Origin: RACS-047 sp031553855
GTDB lineage: Bacteria; Bacillota; Clostridia; Christensenellales; Pumilibacteraceae
Assembly: GCA_031553855.1 (NCBI GenBank)
Contig: JAVBKW010000010.1
Coordinates: forward strand, 27,600 to 91,599
DNA length: 64,000 nucleotides
Direction of reading: 5' to 3'
Within the stretch, counting starts at the first letter, position 1, and each line of letters starts with the position of its first letter. Shown here in pieces: positions 24,041 through 33,160 of the stretch. The translations under genes and the position numbers were made by a program. The notes under the pieces were generated by a model, which was not told where the DNA came from, ran no database searches, and saw only the letters and a list, made by a program, of their open reading frames with translations.

Positions 24041-24628
24041 ATGGAAAATAACTGGAGTATAGCCCAAACCCAAAAATTGTTCGGCTACGTGCGTACCGCG
24101 CACGAAAATAACCGCGGGCTTGTGTGGGCATTTTCTAAAGTCGGCGAGGAAACGGGCAGAAGCGTCAACAGCGTGCGCAACTATTATTATTCGCAGCTCA
24201 AAATGTTTGAGCTTGTGCCCACGCTTGCTACGGAATTGGGCATAAAGATCATCAACACTCAGCGCGGCGAATTTGAGCTTTTCTCCGAAAAAGAGATCCG
24301 CTCTTTAATAGCGGAAATTCTAAAGGCAAAGGCGGACGGGGTCAGCGTGCGCACGACGATAACCGCGCTTTCCGGCGGCGACAAAAAGAAGGCGCTGAGG
24401 CTTCAGAATAAGTACAGAAGTATGGTTGCCAGCCATAAGGACAGGGTGCAGGCCGTTATGAACGAGCTGTCCTTAAACGGAACGCCTTATTTTAATCCTT
24501 ATACAAAACAGGTCGTCACAAAAGACTCCTCGCCCGATAATTATAAAAAGCTTTCAGATTATATCGCTACGCTCGACGAAAAAGATGTGGATAACTTCTT
24601 TATGCTGATGAAAAAACTGTTTGCATAA
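24041..24628 (+). CDS. SANT/Myb-like DNA-binding protein (RsfA-like)
   Basis: 195 aa from ATG 24041; a TTG at 24032 is closer to the ggagga site and may be used. N-terminal region WSIAQTQKLFGYV...GRSVNSVRNYYYSQ has the tryptophan/aromatic spacing of SANT/Myb helices, as in RsfA-type prespore regulators. The rest is helical and basic with ALSGGDKKKALRLQNKYRSMV. Regulatory role is inference; targets unknown. Confidence 0.7.
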   Translation: MENNWSIAQTQKLFGYVRTAHENNRGLVWAFSKVGEETGRSVNSVRNYYYSQLKMFELVPTLATELGIKIINTQRGEFELFSEKEIRSLIAEILKAKADGVSVRTTITALSGGDKKKALRLQNKYRSMVASHKDRVQAVMNELSLNGTPYFNPYTKQVVTKDSSPDNYKKLSDYIATLDEKDVDNFFMLMKKLFA

Positions 24629-24660
24629 GTTATCTGTTTTTAATGTGCGGCTAAAGGTCA

Positions 24661-24692
24661 AAAAGAGTTTGTTAACGGCAAGCTCTTTTTTT
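24661..24692 (+). terminator. Terminator of the SANT-like gene
   Basis: AAAAGAGTTTG-7 nt-CAAGCTCTTTTTTT. Confidence 0.8.
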
Positions 24693-24744
24693 CAAGGGCG
24701 AGTGCGGTTTTTCTAAAATAATAGGAAGAAATAGGAAAAAATAA

Positions 24745-24759
24745 ACGCAAACGCTTGCA
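24745..24759. promoter_or_regulatory. Candidate catabolite response element
   Basis: acgcaaacgcttgca fits the CcpA cre consensus with one mismatch and lies 17 bp upstream of the -35 box at 24777. Confidence 0.35.
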
Positions 24760-24776
24760 TTTTTCCGCAATCGACA

Positions 24777-24805
24777 TTGACAATTCCTTATAATAGTTAT
24801 ATAAT
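24777..24805 (+). promoter_or_regulatory. Promoter of the SdpI-like gene and rsmA
   Basis: TTGACA (24777-24782), 17 bp, TATAAT (24800-24805), both perfect. The leader before the gene is about 100 nt. Confidence 0.8.
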
Positions 24806-24915
24806 GCCCTTAACAGAGTTTTTCTGAGTTTTTTTGAGAAAATAAAGATTCAACCGGCATTTAAAAAAATATTTTATTTTCCTTGCGGAGCCGCCGCAGT
24901 TTATTGGGGATGAAA

Positions 24916-25626
24916 ATGAAAAAATCCGAAAGATGGCTGACAAGCGTTGCGATCATCGCGGGCGTTTTGCCGCTGATACTTATGGCTTTCATGATGAAAC
25001 TATTGCCGCTCAACGTTCAGGTTGACCAGTTTCCGCTTGCGCCGGGCAAAGAAGAGCTTCCCAGCGGTTACAATTTTCTTCTCACCGGCATTTTTTGTGT
25101 TGTTCCGATGGCTATCGTTTTGATAGCGCGCTACGTTAAAGCAAAAATCGTTGTCTACCCGAACTACCCCGCTATTTTAGGCGTAAGCATTTTGCTGTCG
25201 CTCTCGTTTTCCGGCATTGCGGTTTTCGGAGTCGTCTCTCAGATCACCGATCCTTCAAAGCTCGAGGGTTTTGATTATATCGGTTTTTCCTGCGTAGTAA
25301 TATCGATTCTTTTTGCGCTCTTTGCCAATGTTTTACGCTACCGTAAATTTAAGGCAAAAATAGGTATTCACAATAAATATACCCGCTCTTCCTCGAGCGT
25401 TTGGAAAACGGTCCACCATAACATTTCAACCGTTCAGGTTTGGGTTTTTACGTTCGTAGCGGTCGTATCGGCGTACATCGAGGGCTGGAGATCGTTCATT
25501 ATATTCGGTTCCGCGCTGGCCGCGTTCTTTATTTGGGTTTATATTTATTCTTTTAATGTTTCTAAATGGTTTTTAAAGCGGCAAGTAGAAACGGAAGCCG
25601 TGAAGGAATCCGATTTTAATGGCTGA
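24916..25626 (+). CDS. SdpI family-like membrane protein
   Basis: 236 aa from ATG 24916 (ATG 24910 also possible; tgggga lies upstream). Six hydrophobic helices. DUF1648-like N-terminus (LPLNVQVDQFPLAP) and the SdpI-like motif IHNKYTRSSSSVWKTVHHNI near residue 160, which in SdpI family members follows a membrane helix. SdpI proteins give immunity to cannibalism-type toxins and sense them, but no sdpC-like toxin gene is nearby. Its end overlaps the rsmA start by 8 bp, so the two are cotranscribed. Confidence 0.75.
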   Translation: MKKSERWLTSVAIIAGVLPLILMAFMMKLLPLNVQVDQFPLAPGKEELPSGYNFLLTGIFCVVPMAIVLIARYVKAKIVVYPNYPAILGVSILLSLSFSGIAVFGVVSQITDPSKLEGFDYIGFSCVVISILFALFANVLRYRKFKAKIGIHNKYTRSSSSVWKTVHHNISTVQVWVFTFVAVVSAYIEGWRSFIIFGSALAAFFIWVYIYSFNVSKWFLKRQVETEAVKESDFNG

Positions 25627-26458
25627 TAAGGATATAGGCGGCATTTTAGCGCACAACGGCTTTACTTTCTCAAAAAAATTCGGTCAGAATTTTATTACCG
25701 ACACAAACCTTCTTAAGGCGATCGCCGCGGATGCGGGCATAAATAAAGACGATACTGTCATAGAGGTCGGAGCGGGAGCTGGAACGCTTACGCGCGAGCT
25801 TTCTTTTGCCGCAAAAAAAGTCGTCAGCTTTGAAATCGATACCCGCCTTCAGCCCGTTTTGGCGTCTACTCTGCAAGATTGCCAGAACGTAGAACTCATA
25901 TTTAAGGATATTTTAAAAACGGAGGTTGCCGCGCTTAATACGCTTGCGGGCGGGCCTTATAAGGTGGTCGCAAACCTGCCGTATTATATAACGACGCCGA
26001 TCATCTTTTATTTTTTACAGGATTTTTCCAATTGTAAATCCCTTACCGTTATGGTGCAAAAAGAGGTCGCCCAACGGCTTACGGCAAAAGCCGGAACTGC
26101 GGAATACGGCGCGATAACGCCTCAGGTTTCAGCACTTGGCGAGGCAAAATATTTGCGTACCGTCAAGCGCAATATGTTCAATCCCGAGCCCAATGTAGAC
26201 AGCGCGGTTGTACGGATAGATATCGCGCCAAAAGAAAACGTGTCGGATTTCAAGCTTTTGCAAAGAGTAATTGCGTCAGCCTTTGAGATGCGCAGAAAAA
26301 CTTTGGCAAATAATCTATGCAAAAGCTTTTCTCTCTCTAAAGAGGACGCCGCCTCGCTTATTAAAAGCTGCGGTTACAGCGAAAACGCGCGCGGCGAAAC
26401 GCTCGATATAAACGGCTTTATAAAGCTTGCCGAAAAAATAGGAAAATTTAAAAAGTGA
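25619..26458 (+). CDS. rsmA: 16S rRNA dimethyladenosine transferase
   Basis: 279 aa. KKFGQNFITD N-terminal motif, SAM-binding EVGAGAGTLTREL, catalytic NLPYYITTPI (N-L-P-Y), and FNPEPNVDSAVVRI. Dimethylates two adjacent adenines in helix 45 of 16S rRNA. Overlaps the SdpI-like gene by 8 bp and is followed by a terminator. Confidence 0.97.
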   Translation: MADKDIGGILAHNGFTFSKKFGQNFITDTNLLKAIAADAGINKDDTVIEVGAGAGTLTRELSFAAKKVVSFEIDTRLQPVLASTLQDCQNVELIFKDILKTEVAALNTLAGGPYKVVANLPYYITTPIIFYFLQDFSNCKSLTVMVQKEVAQRLTAKAGTAEYGAITPQVSALGEAKYLRTVKRNMFNPEPNVDSAVVRIDIAPKENVSDFKLLQRVIASAFEMRRKTLANNLCKSFSLSKEDAASLIKSCGYSENARGETLDINGFIKLAEKIGKFKK

Positions 26459-26465
26459 AAGTTCT

Positions 26466-26495
26466 AAAAGCCGGAGCGCGTTTGTTCCGGCTTTT
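26466..26495 (+). terminator. Terminator of rsmA
   Basis: AAAAGCCGGA-9 nt-TTCCGGCTTTT. Confidence 0.82.
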
Positions 26496-26604
26496 GCTGT
26501 GTTGTTTGCGGTTGCTTTAGATTTTTACTGTTATTTTATCCTTTTGCCGTGCTTTGTATTTAGTGTTGTTTTTTGCCGCTGCGGCGCGCAAGCTCAAAAT
26601 TCGA

Positions 26605-26633
26605 TTGATAAAATATAAAGCTTTTGGTATAAT
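26605..26633 (+). promoter_or_regulatory. Promoter of recF, probably leaderless
   Basis: TTGATA (26605-26610), 17 bp, TATAAT (26628-26633), then aggatat and ATG at 26641. Confidence 0.7.
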
Positions 26634-26640
26634 AGGATAT

Positions 26641-27726
26641 ATGTTTGTGCATGTGTTAGACGTAACCGATTTTAGAAACTATGAGCGGCAGCGGGTCGAA
26701 TTCAGCCCGGGGCTGAATGTGCTGTCGGGCGCAAACGCGCAGGGCAAAACAAATCTTTTAGAGGCGGTCTATTTAGCGAGCGTAGGCAGGAGCCCGCGCA
26801 CTCCCAGAGATAAGGAGCTTATCCGCTGGGGATGCCAGCGCGCCGTTATCAGGGTCGGGGCGGCGGCGGAAGCGGGCAGGGAGAGCGTCGAAATAATACT
26901 GGATAAAGCCCTTAACAAAACGGTTTCTATAAATAAGCTCCCGATAACGCGTATGGGCGAATTGATGGGCGTTATCCCCACGGTTTTTTTCGCGCCGGGG
27001 GAAATAAAGGTCGTGCAGTCATCGCCGGGCGAAAGGCGCAGCTTTATGGATATCGCGCTGTGCCAGATGTCTAAGGCTTATTTCTACCTTTTGCAGAGGT
27101 ACAATAAAATACTCTCGCAGCGCAACCGCCTTTTAAAAAGCGGCAGGGCGGACGCAGACACGCTTGACGTGTGGGATATGCAGATAGCCGATAACGGCGC
27201 AAAAATCGTAAAGAGCCGCAAGGGGTTTGTAAAAAGGCTGTTTCCGCACGCAAAAATCAATCATTTATTCCTGACAAACTCCAAAGAAAACATCGAGCTT
27301 TTATACGACGGGGCGGACGGCGAAACGGCGGAAGAGATAAAGGAGTCGCTTCTTAAAGAGCTTTCACTTAGCCGCGCGCGCGATTTGGATATGGGTTATA
27401 CGCACGCGGGCCCGCAAAAGGACGATATAGTTATAAAGGTCAATGATATAGACGTGCGTTCCTACGGCTCTCAGGGGCAGCTGCGTACTGCCGCGCTTAC
27501 GCTCAAGCTTGCCGAGCTGGACCTTTATAAGGAGGAAACCGGCGCCTCTCCGGTGCTGCTTTTAGACGACGTTTTATCCGAGCTTGACATTTCAAGGCAG
27601 ATAAAGCTTTTTGAGCGTACTAAAAATTTCCAGACCATACTCACCTGTACGCATATAGATAAGGACGTTTTTCCTCATATTCGCGAGAGCAAAGTTTTTA
27701 AGGTTGAGGGCGGCAAAATAAAGTAA
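26641..27726 (+). CDS. recF: DNA replication and repair protein RecF
   Basis: 361 aa from ATG 26641; the longer frame would begin 87 bp upstream of the promoter -10 box. Walker A GANAQGKTNLLEA near residue 30, the GRSPRTPRDKELI segment, RRSFMDIALCQ, signature-like SYGSQGQLRTAALTLKLAE, and Walker B VLLLDDVLSELD. SMC-like ATPase that helps load RecA at gaps. It stands without dnaA-dnaN-gyrB neighbours, unlike the usual order. Confidence 0.96.
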   Translation: MFVHVLDVTDFRNYERQRVEFSPGLNVLSGANAQGKTNLLEAVYLASVGRSPRTPRDKELIRWGCQRAVIRVGAAAEAGRESVEIILDKALNKTVSINKLPITRMGELMGVIPTVFFAPGEIKVVQSSPGERRSFMDIALCQMSKAYFYLLQRYNKILSQRNRLLKSGRADADTLDVWDMQIADNGAKIVKSRKGFVKRLFPHAKINHLFLTNSKENIELLYDGADGETAEEIKESLLKELSLSRARDLDMGYTHAGPQKDDIVIKVNDIDVRSYGSQGQLRTAALTLKLAELDLYKEETGASPVLLLDDVLSELDISRQIKLFERTKNFQTILTCTHIDKDVFPHIRESKVFKVEGGKIK

Positions 27727-27755
27727 ATTTGCTTGTGAATTTTCACTCTTTTTGT

Positions 27756-27784
27756 TTGACATACTCAACAATTAATGCGATACT
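27756..27784 (+). promoter_or_regulatory. Promoter of the ABC exporter operon
   Basis: TTGACA (27756-27761), 17 bp, GATACT (27779-27784). Confidence 0.7.
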
Positions 27785-27803
27785 TTACTTGCGGCGGATA
27801 AAG

Positions 27804-27880
27804 GTGCTTGAAGCATTCCGGCTGACAAATTCAAAATGAAATATCGACGGGGAAATATTATAGTTTCCCTTTTTGTTTAA
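27804..27880 (+). promoter_or_regulatory. Possible translation-controlled attenuator with leader peptides
   Basis: Between promoter and exporter gene: a 6-7 bp hairpin gggaaa/tttccc (27850-27869) followed by five T forms a terminator. A 14-codon reading frame starting ATG at 27836 (MKYRRGNIIVSLFV) runs through it; an 11-codon GTG frame at 27804-27839 overlaps its start (aATGA). This arrangement is like ribosome-mediated attenuation of drug-efflux genes such as bmrCD; no anti-terminator was proved. Confidence 0.45.
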
Positions 27881-27901
27881 AGTAAAGACAGGGCAAAAAC
27901 A

Positions 27902-29704
27902 ATGAATGTTATCAAAGAATCGTTTAAATACGCAAAAAAATATACGCCGGCCTGGATTACGGTCATACTATTAGGCTTTCTGTGCGTTACGGCGGGGCTT
28001 TTGATCCCGCAGGCGTCGGAGCTTTTGATAGACAGGGTCATAAATCCTATTTTAGGCGAAGAGGTCAAGCTCAATTCTAACCTATTGTCGTCGTTTATCG
28101 ACGGTTTTGCCGCCGATGATTACTGGGGTATTTTTCTGACGCTTGTCGCAATTTTGGGCGTGTTTTTTTTCGTGCGCTATGTGGGGCATTATATCCGCTG
28201 GAACGTCGCGCATTTTTACGGAGTGCGCTGCGAGCTGGATTTCCGTATGGCCGCTTTCTCTAAAATGCTCGACCAGAACTCCTTAGTTATGGCCCGCTAC
28301 ACCTCAGGCGACCTTATGAGTATCTGTAATTCCGATAATATCACGCTCAAAGACGTCTGGAGCCATTATTTTTCGCTGTTTTTAGACCAGTTTATCGCAA
28401 TAGGCCTTGCCGTTGTGCTTTTACTTCAAATAAGCTGGCAGCTTATGCTGCTGCCTTTGTTTTTAGGCTTAGTGCTGGCTGTTGCCATGGTTTTCTACAC
28501 AAGAGCGCTCCGGCGCTGCTACAACCGCATAAGGGAAGCCTCCGTCGCCCTCAATTCCTGTGTTCAGGAAAACATTAACGGAGTAAGGATCATCCGCTCA
28601 TACGCAAGCGAGGAAACGGAGATCAAAAAGTTTAAAAATCGCAACGAAAACTACCGCGACAGTTTTTTATCGCAGTCAAAGGTCGCCGCGCGATACGGTG
28701 TCATATTCAGCACTATTAACCAAAGTATGGTTTTGTGCGCGAATATTATCGGCGTTATTTTAGCAGTCGGCGGAAAAATGACCGCCGGGCAGTTTTTGAC
28801 GTTCGGTACATATATGTTCACTATCACTAACGCCATGATAATTTTCTCCAACTATATGGGCGCGTTCCAGAACGCGATGATCTGCGGAAACAGGCTGTTC
28901 ACGTTCATCAACACTTCAAATTCGATCTGCGACCCCGCGGAGCCGAAAAAAATGCCCGAAAAACCTGATCTGTCGATGCGCAACGTGTCGATAAAGCTAG
29001 ATGAAAAAGAGGAGCTGCGCGACGTTACTATAGATATACCTTACGGCAAAAAGCTCGGTATAATGGGTAAGACGGGTTCGGGCAAATCCGTTATGATAAA
29101 GGCGCTGACAAGGCTTTTTGAAACAACGATAGGCGAAACGTGCATAAACGGCATAAATATTAAAAATTACCGCGTCGAGGACGTGAGGCGGCAATTCGGC
29201 TATGTTATGCAGGAGGTTTTCCTGTTTTCCAACACTGTTGACGCAAATATTGCCTATTATGACCCCGACGCGCCGCGCGAGGAAGTCGTGAAAGCGGCTA
29301 AGGTCGCACAAGCCGACGGTTTTATAAACAAGCTTGCCGACGGCTACGAAACGATTGTCGGAGAAAAAGGTCTGGGACTTTCGGGAGGCCAGAAGCAGCG
29401 TATTTCAATCGCGCGCGCGCTTTTAAAAAACGCGCCGGTAATTTTGCTTGACGACTGCACAAGCTCCCTTGACCTTGAAACGGAGCGCAGGATATTGTCC
29501 GGCCTTAGCGAAAACTATCATGACCGCACATTGATAATCGCCTCGCACAGAGCCGCAAGCGTCGTGGGCTGCGACGAAATACTCTACCTTGAAAACGGCC
29601 AGATAGTAGAGCGGGGCAACCACGCCGAGCTTATGGAAAAGAAAGGCCGCTATTACGACGTATTTACCTCTCAGGCAAGCGCAATGCAGGAGGCTTTAAG
29701 CTAA
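27902..29704 (+). CDS. Heterodimeric ABC exporter subunit 1 (degenerate Walker B)
   Basis: 600 aa: six-helix ABC type IV (exporter) membrane domain (about 1-330) then a nucleotide-binding domain. Walker A GKTGSGKS, signature LSGGQKQR, but Walker B reads ILLDDCTSSLD, with Asp518 where the catalytic Glu should be; H-loop His is at about 549. This is the non-catalytic site of heterodimeric exporters such as BmrC/TM287. Likely exports drugs, lipids or peptides. Cotranscribed with subunit 2, 3 bp apart. Confidence 0.93.
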   Translation: MNVIKESFKYAKKYTPAWITVILLGFLCVTAGLLIPQASELLIDRVINPILGEEVKLNSNLLSSFIDGFAADDYWGIFLTLVAILGVFFFVRYVGHYIRWNVAHFYGVRCELDFRMAAFSKMLDQNSLVMARYTSGDLMSICNSDNITLKDVWSHYFSLFLDQFIAIGLAVVLLLQISWQLMLLPLFLGLVLAVAMVFYTRALRRCYNRIREASVALNSCVQENINGVRIIRSYASEETEIKKFKNRNENYRDSFLSQSKVAARYGVIFSTINQSMVLCANIIGVILAVGGKMTAGQFLTFGTYMFTITNAMIIFSNYMGAFQNAMICGNRLFTFINTSNSICDPAEPKKMPEKPDLSMRNVSIKLDEKEELRDVTIDIPYGKKLGIMGKTGSGKSVMIKALTRLFETTIGETCINGINIKNYRVEDVRRQFGYVMQEVFLFSNTVDANIAYYDPDAPREEVVKAAKVAQADGFINKLADGYETIVGEKGLGLSGGQKQRISIARALLKNAPVILLDDCTSSLDLETERRILSGLSENYHDRTLIIASHRAASVVGCDEILYLENGQIVERGNHAELMEKKGRYYDVFTSQASAMQEALS

Positions 29705-29707
29705 AAA

Positions 29708-31516
29708 ATGGCAAGAAACAGATATTTTGAGGACGAGCAGCTCACCTACGAATTCAGCTCATCCTCCTTAAAAAAAACCTTAAAGTACGCCGTTCCGTAC
29801 AAAAAATTATTGCTGGTGCTTGTGCCGGTAATGCTTATTATGAGCTTTGTCGCGCTGATCCCGCCGATGATCGTCCGATACCTCGTTGACAACGTTATAA
29901 ACACTAAGGACGGTATGTTCGGCCTTGCATGGGTGCAAACCGCCGTAATATTGCTTGCTTTTTTAGCGGCAGTCTTTGTAAGCGATATAATCTACACCTA
30001 TTTCCGCTCGATTTTTATGGCAAGGCTCGGGCACGGAATGGTTTATTCTATCAGGAACGACGCTTACTGCCACCTTCAAAAGCTCTCGTTCGACTATTAC
30101 GATTCGCGCCCCGCGGGGAAGATCCTTGTGCGCCTGACTAACTATCTCGACGAGCTTGCCAACATCTTTTCGTCGTCTATAGTCATTTTTATTGTGGAAT
30201 CGACTAAAGTCGTGATGATACTTGCGTGGCTGTTTATCCTTGAATGGCGTCTTGCGCTGGTAGTGGCGGCGGCGATGCTGCCGATGGTTATACTCATTTA
30301 TTTTTTGCGCAAGGGTATGACGAAACGCTTGAGGATAGTGCGCAACAAGGTTTCAAACCGTACGGCCTACATTGCCGAGAGCATACAGGGGGCGACCGTC
30401 ACAAAGGCTTTCAACCGCGGAAAGATGAATTCGCAGATTTATGAGGGGCTCAATAAGGAAGCAAATAAGTCGTGGATACGGTTTGTTAATCTTAACGAAT
30501 TTTTCTTCCCCATATCCGACGGTTTTTTTAATCTCGGGCTTATACTTGTTTATGCAGTCGTTATATTTTTTGCTACAAAATCAGGCGGCGCATTCGGCCT
30601 TTCTCTTGGCGTAGTCATTAGCTTTATAAATTATATGGGAATGTTCGCCGGGCCAGTATCGAACCTTACCGCCGTTATGCAGCAGCTTTCGTCGGCAACA
30701 AGCAATTTAGAGCGCGTGTTCGAGGTGACTGAAACTCCGCCGTCGGTCTACGATAAGCCGGATGCCTATCCGCTCCCCCAGATACAGGGAAACGTGACGT
30801 TCGATAACGTGACCTTTGCCTACGATAAGGGCGTGAATATCCTGCAAAACTTCAATCTCGACGTGCCTACGGGGAAGATGATCGCACTGGTGGGGCCTAC
30901 GGGCGCGGGAAAAACGACGGTCATCAACCTGATCTCACGTTTTTACGACGTAAATGAGGGCAGGATATTAATTGACGGGCACGATATTTCCAAAGTTTCG
31001 CTGTTTTCTCTTCGCTCGCAGATCGGCGTTATGATGCAGGACAGCTTTATCTTCTCCGGCACAATACTTGAAAACATCCGTTACGCGCGCCCCGAGGCGT
31101 CGGAGGCAGAATGTATCGACGCGGCTAAAAAGGTTTATGCGGACGAGTTTATTTCAAGGCTTTCTGAAGGGTACCACACGAAGACCGCCGAGGGCGGGCA
31201 GGGGTTGTCGTCGGGGGAAAAACAATTGCTTTCTCTTGCAAGAGTGGTGCTCACCGACCCGCGTATTCTGATACTGGACGAGGCAACCTCCAGCATAGAC
31301 ACAAAAACCGAAGAGCTTGTTAAGTCCGCGCTCGATATCATATTAAAAGGCCGTACAAGCTTTGTCGTCGCCCATCGGTTAAGCACCATAAAAAAAGCCG
31401 ACTGCATACTTTTTATAAAGGATAAGGGCATAGCCGAGGCCGGCACGCACCAGCAGCTTATGGAGAAAAAAGGGCTGTATTACGATTTGGTTAATTCTCA
31501 AACGGATAAAAAGTAA
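29708..31516 (+). CDS. Heterodimeric ABC exporter subunit 2
   Basis: 602 aa with a six-helix domain and a nucleotide-binding domain. Walker A GPTGAGKT, Walker B ILILDEATSSID with catalytic Glu at about 525, but the signature is LSSGEKQ (500-506) rather than LSGGQ. That defect complements subunit 1: the pair forms one canonical and one degenerate ATP site, the standard design of heterodimeric exporters. Substrate unknown. Confidence 0.93.
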   Translation: MARNRYFEDEQLTYEFSSSSLKKTLKYAVPYKKLLLVLVPVMLIMSFVALIPPMIVRYLVDNVINTKDGMFGLAWVQTAVILLAFLAAVFVSDIIYTYFRSIFMARLGHGMVYSIRNDAYCHLQKLSFDYYDSRPAGKILVRLTNYLDELANIFSSSIVIFIVESTKVVMILAWLFILEWRLALVVAAAMLPMVILIYFLRKGMTKRLRIVRNKVSNRTAYIAESIQGATVTKAFNRGKMNSQIYEGLNKEANKSWIRFVNLNEFFFPISDGFFNLGLILVYAVVIFFATKSGGAFGLSLGVVISFINYMGMFAGPVSNLTAVMQQLSSATSNLERVFEVTETPPSVYDKPDAYPLPQIQGNVTFDNVTFAYDKGVNILQNFNLDVPTGKMIALVGPTGAGKTTVINLISRFYDVNEGRILIDGHDISKVSLFSLRSQIGVMMQDSFIFSGTILENIRYARPEASEAECIDAAKKVYADEFISRLSEGYHTKTAEGGQGLSSGEKQLLSLARVVLTDPRILILDEATSSIDTKTEELVKSALDIILKGRTSFVVAHRLSTIKKADCILFIKDKGIAEAGTHQQLMEKKGLYYDLVNSQTDKK

Positions 31517-31525
31517 ATTAAAATA

Positions 31526-31564
31526 AAACCCGCATAAGACGTTTTAGTTTATGCGGTTTTTTTT
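31526..31564 (+). terminator. Terminator of the ABC exporter operon
   Basis: Stem AAAACCcGCATAA/TTATGCgGTTTT-like arms followed by a run of eight T. Confidence 0.8.
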
Positions 31565-31619
31565 GCCTATTTTATAAATTTTCGTGGCAGTTTTTTTAAG
31601 CGTTTTTTTACTTAAGACG

Positions 31620-32510
31620 CTATTTTTGTGTTGCGCTTTTTTTGAGTAAATAGCCTTCTAAATTATCGGTTTCGAGCGCCGTATAGCCGTCTGATCCAAA
31701 TAAATCTAAGATGTTTTTTGTCATTATCGCGCCCTGACATATTATGCTTGCGCGCGCATTGCCGATTACAGGATAGCGCGCGGCAATTTTTTCAGGTTCG
31801 GCGCGGCACTCTATATAGAGGATATGCTCTATTTCCTCCAGCTTTTCTTTATTTACAAATTGCCTGTGTATTATTTCAGCGTCGTATTCGCGCAGTTGCA
31901 GAGCCATTGCGGCAAGCGAGGTCGCCGTACCGCCTATGCCGTAGAGCGGGGCGGGCGCAAAGGAGAGAGCGTCTTTAAAATCTGCAAGGTATTTTTTAAC
32001 CGCCGCGTCTATTTTTTCTTTATTGAATCCGGCAAGGTCGGAGAGTACTACCATACCTAAAGGCACGCTTTTTTTATAGTATATGCCGCCGTTTTTGCCG
32101 CGGATAAGCTCTGTGCTGCCGCCGCCGATATCAAAAACTATGCTGTCGGAGCTCTGTCCGCAAAGCGCGCCGTTAAATCCCGTTTCGGCCTCCTCCTCTC
32201 CGCTTAAAACGTCCACCTCTATGCCCTTACTTAAAAGAAGGGCGGTAAACTCGGAGCCGTTGCGGGCGTTGCGAACTGCCGCCGTAGCAAAAACGCAGAC
32301 CTTGGAGCAGCCGCATTTGAGAGCCTTTTCATAAAAAAAGACGACCGCCTCGCAAGTGCGCGCGATCGCGTCCTTATTTAAATATCCGGTTTTTGCAAGA
32401 TTTTCAGCAAGCCGGCTGGAAATGAGTTCTTTATTGTTTACTTCCTTACCGCTTTGAGGGATAAGGAGGCGCACGGAATTTGAGCCGATATCTATACAGG
32501 CGGTTTTCAT
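31620..32510 (-). CDS. Ppx/GppA family phosphatase
   Basis: 296 aa. ASKHA-fold motifs: IDIGSNSVRLLI at the N-terminus, CVFATAAVRNA, VDVLSGEEEAETGF, VFDIGGGSTELI and GIGGTATSLAAM. Hydrolyses polyphosphate or pppGpp. This is the short form without the C-terminal HD domain. Two bases separate it from the DivIC-like gene upstream, so they share a transcript, which links phosphate/stringent control with division. Confidence 0.9.
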   Translation of the reverse strand: MKTACIDIGSNSVRLLIPQSGKEVNNKELISSRLAENLAKTGYLNKDAIARTCEAVVFFYEKALKCGCSKVCVFATAAVRNARNGSEFTALLLSKGIEVDVLSGEEEAETGFNGALCGQSSDSIVFDIGGGSTELIRGKNGGIYYKKSVPLGMVVLSDLAGFNKEKIDAAVKKYLADFKDALSFAPAPLYGIGGTATSLAAMALQLREYDAEIIHRQFVNKEKLEEIEHILYIECRAEPEKIAARYPVIGNARASIICQGAIMTKNILDLFGSDGYTALETDNLEGYLLKKSATQK

Positions 32511-32512
32511 TT

Positions 32513-32797
32513 TTATCTGCTTATGAAGGCTTTTTCATCTTTGCCCATCATATCGAGGTATTCGCGTACATAGCTGTCGATAAACTCGTCCGAGCTTTTA
32601 AGCGTAATATCGCTCTCAAGCGCGGCTATTTGCGCCTCGGCGGAAGCCATAAGCGTTTCAAGCTCGCGTTTTCTTGAAGACAGGGTTGCCAGCTTTATAA
32701 GGTTTATTATAAGCGCGGAAAGAAGCAGCACCGCGAATATCACGCAGCCTACAACAATTACCGTTTGCGCCGTATTATTTTGAGATTTTGCCGTCAT
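32513..32797 (-). CDS. Septum formation initiator family protein (DivIC/FtsB-like)
   Basis: 94 aa: one membrane helix (about 13-35) and a coiled coil (SSRKRELETLMASAEAQIAAL) ending in SYVREYLDMMGKDE, the DivIC/FtsB pattern. Bitopic protein of the division FtsQ-L-B complex. Its promoter leaves only 6 bp before ATG, so the message is probably leaderless. Confidence 0.85.
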   Translation of the reverse strand: MTAKSQNNTAQTVIVVGCVIFAVLLLSALIINLIKLATLSSRKRELETLMASAEAQIAALESDITLKSSDEFIDSYVREYLDMMGKDEKAFISR

Positions 32798-32803
32798 ACA
32801 TAC

Positions 32804-32832
32804 ATTATACTATCATTAAATAAATAAATCAA
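32804..32832 (-). promoter_or_regulatory. Promoter of divIC-like gene and ppx, leaderless
   Basis: Minus strand TTGATT (32827-32832), 17 bp, TATAAT (32804-32809), then 6 bp to ATG. Confidence 0.72.
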
Positions 32833-32854
32833 GTGTTGATCAGCTTTAAATTTT

Positions 32855-33004
32855 ATCAAGTAGCATTTTGGGGAATAAAGCTTGCTTTTAATCCCCAAAT
32901 GCGCCCGCCGCAAAAGGTTTAAAACCCCGCAGCTCTGCTGCGCAAGGCGCGCGGCATTGACGCGTGGGTGCAGGGCTCTGCCCTGCGGTTTAATACCTTT
33001 TATT
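32855..33004 (+). repeat. 150-bp structured repeat, family C, copy 2
   Basis: Hairpin 1 gcattttggggaataaagc/gcttttaatccccaaatgc; hairpin 2 CGCAG/CTGCG; hairpin 3 GCGCG/CGCGT; hairpin 4 GCAGGGC/GCCCTGC; flanking AAAAGGT/ACCTTTT. It lies in the 462-bp gap between divergent divIC-like and cupin-regulator genes. Confidence 0.8.
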
Positions 33005-33131
33005 ATGAAAAGTTCTGATTTTATTAAGTATCTCTTTAAAATTATAAGACGGTACGGTAGTAACGGATATATATATCGGTAAAAAAATCGGAAAAATTTT
33101 TGAAATTCCGACAAAATTTTATTTAAAACAG

Positions 33132-33160
33132 TTGACATCTTGCAAGCATATATATATAAT
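33132..33160 (+). promoter_or_regulatory. Promoter of the pot regulator-transport operon
   Basis: TTGACA (33132-33137), 17 bp, TATAAT (33155-33160), both perfect. Confidence 0.82.

Noticed and set aside
24883..24915. Longer TTG start for the SdpI-like protein
   Set aside because: It adds a basic stretch without a ribosome site; ATG 24910 or 24916 is better placed.
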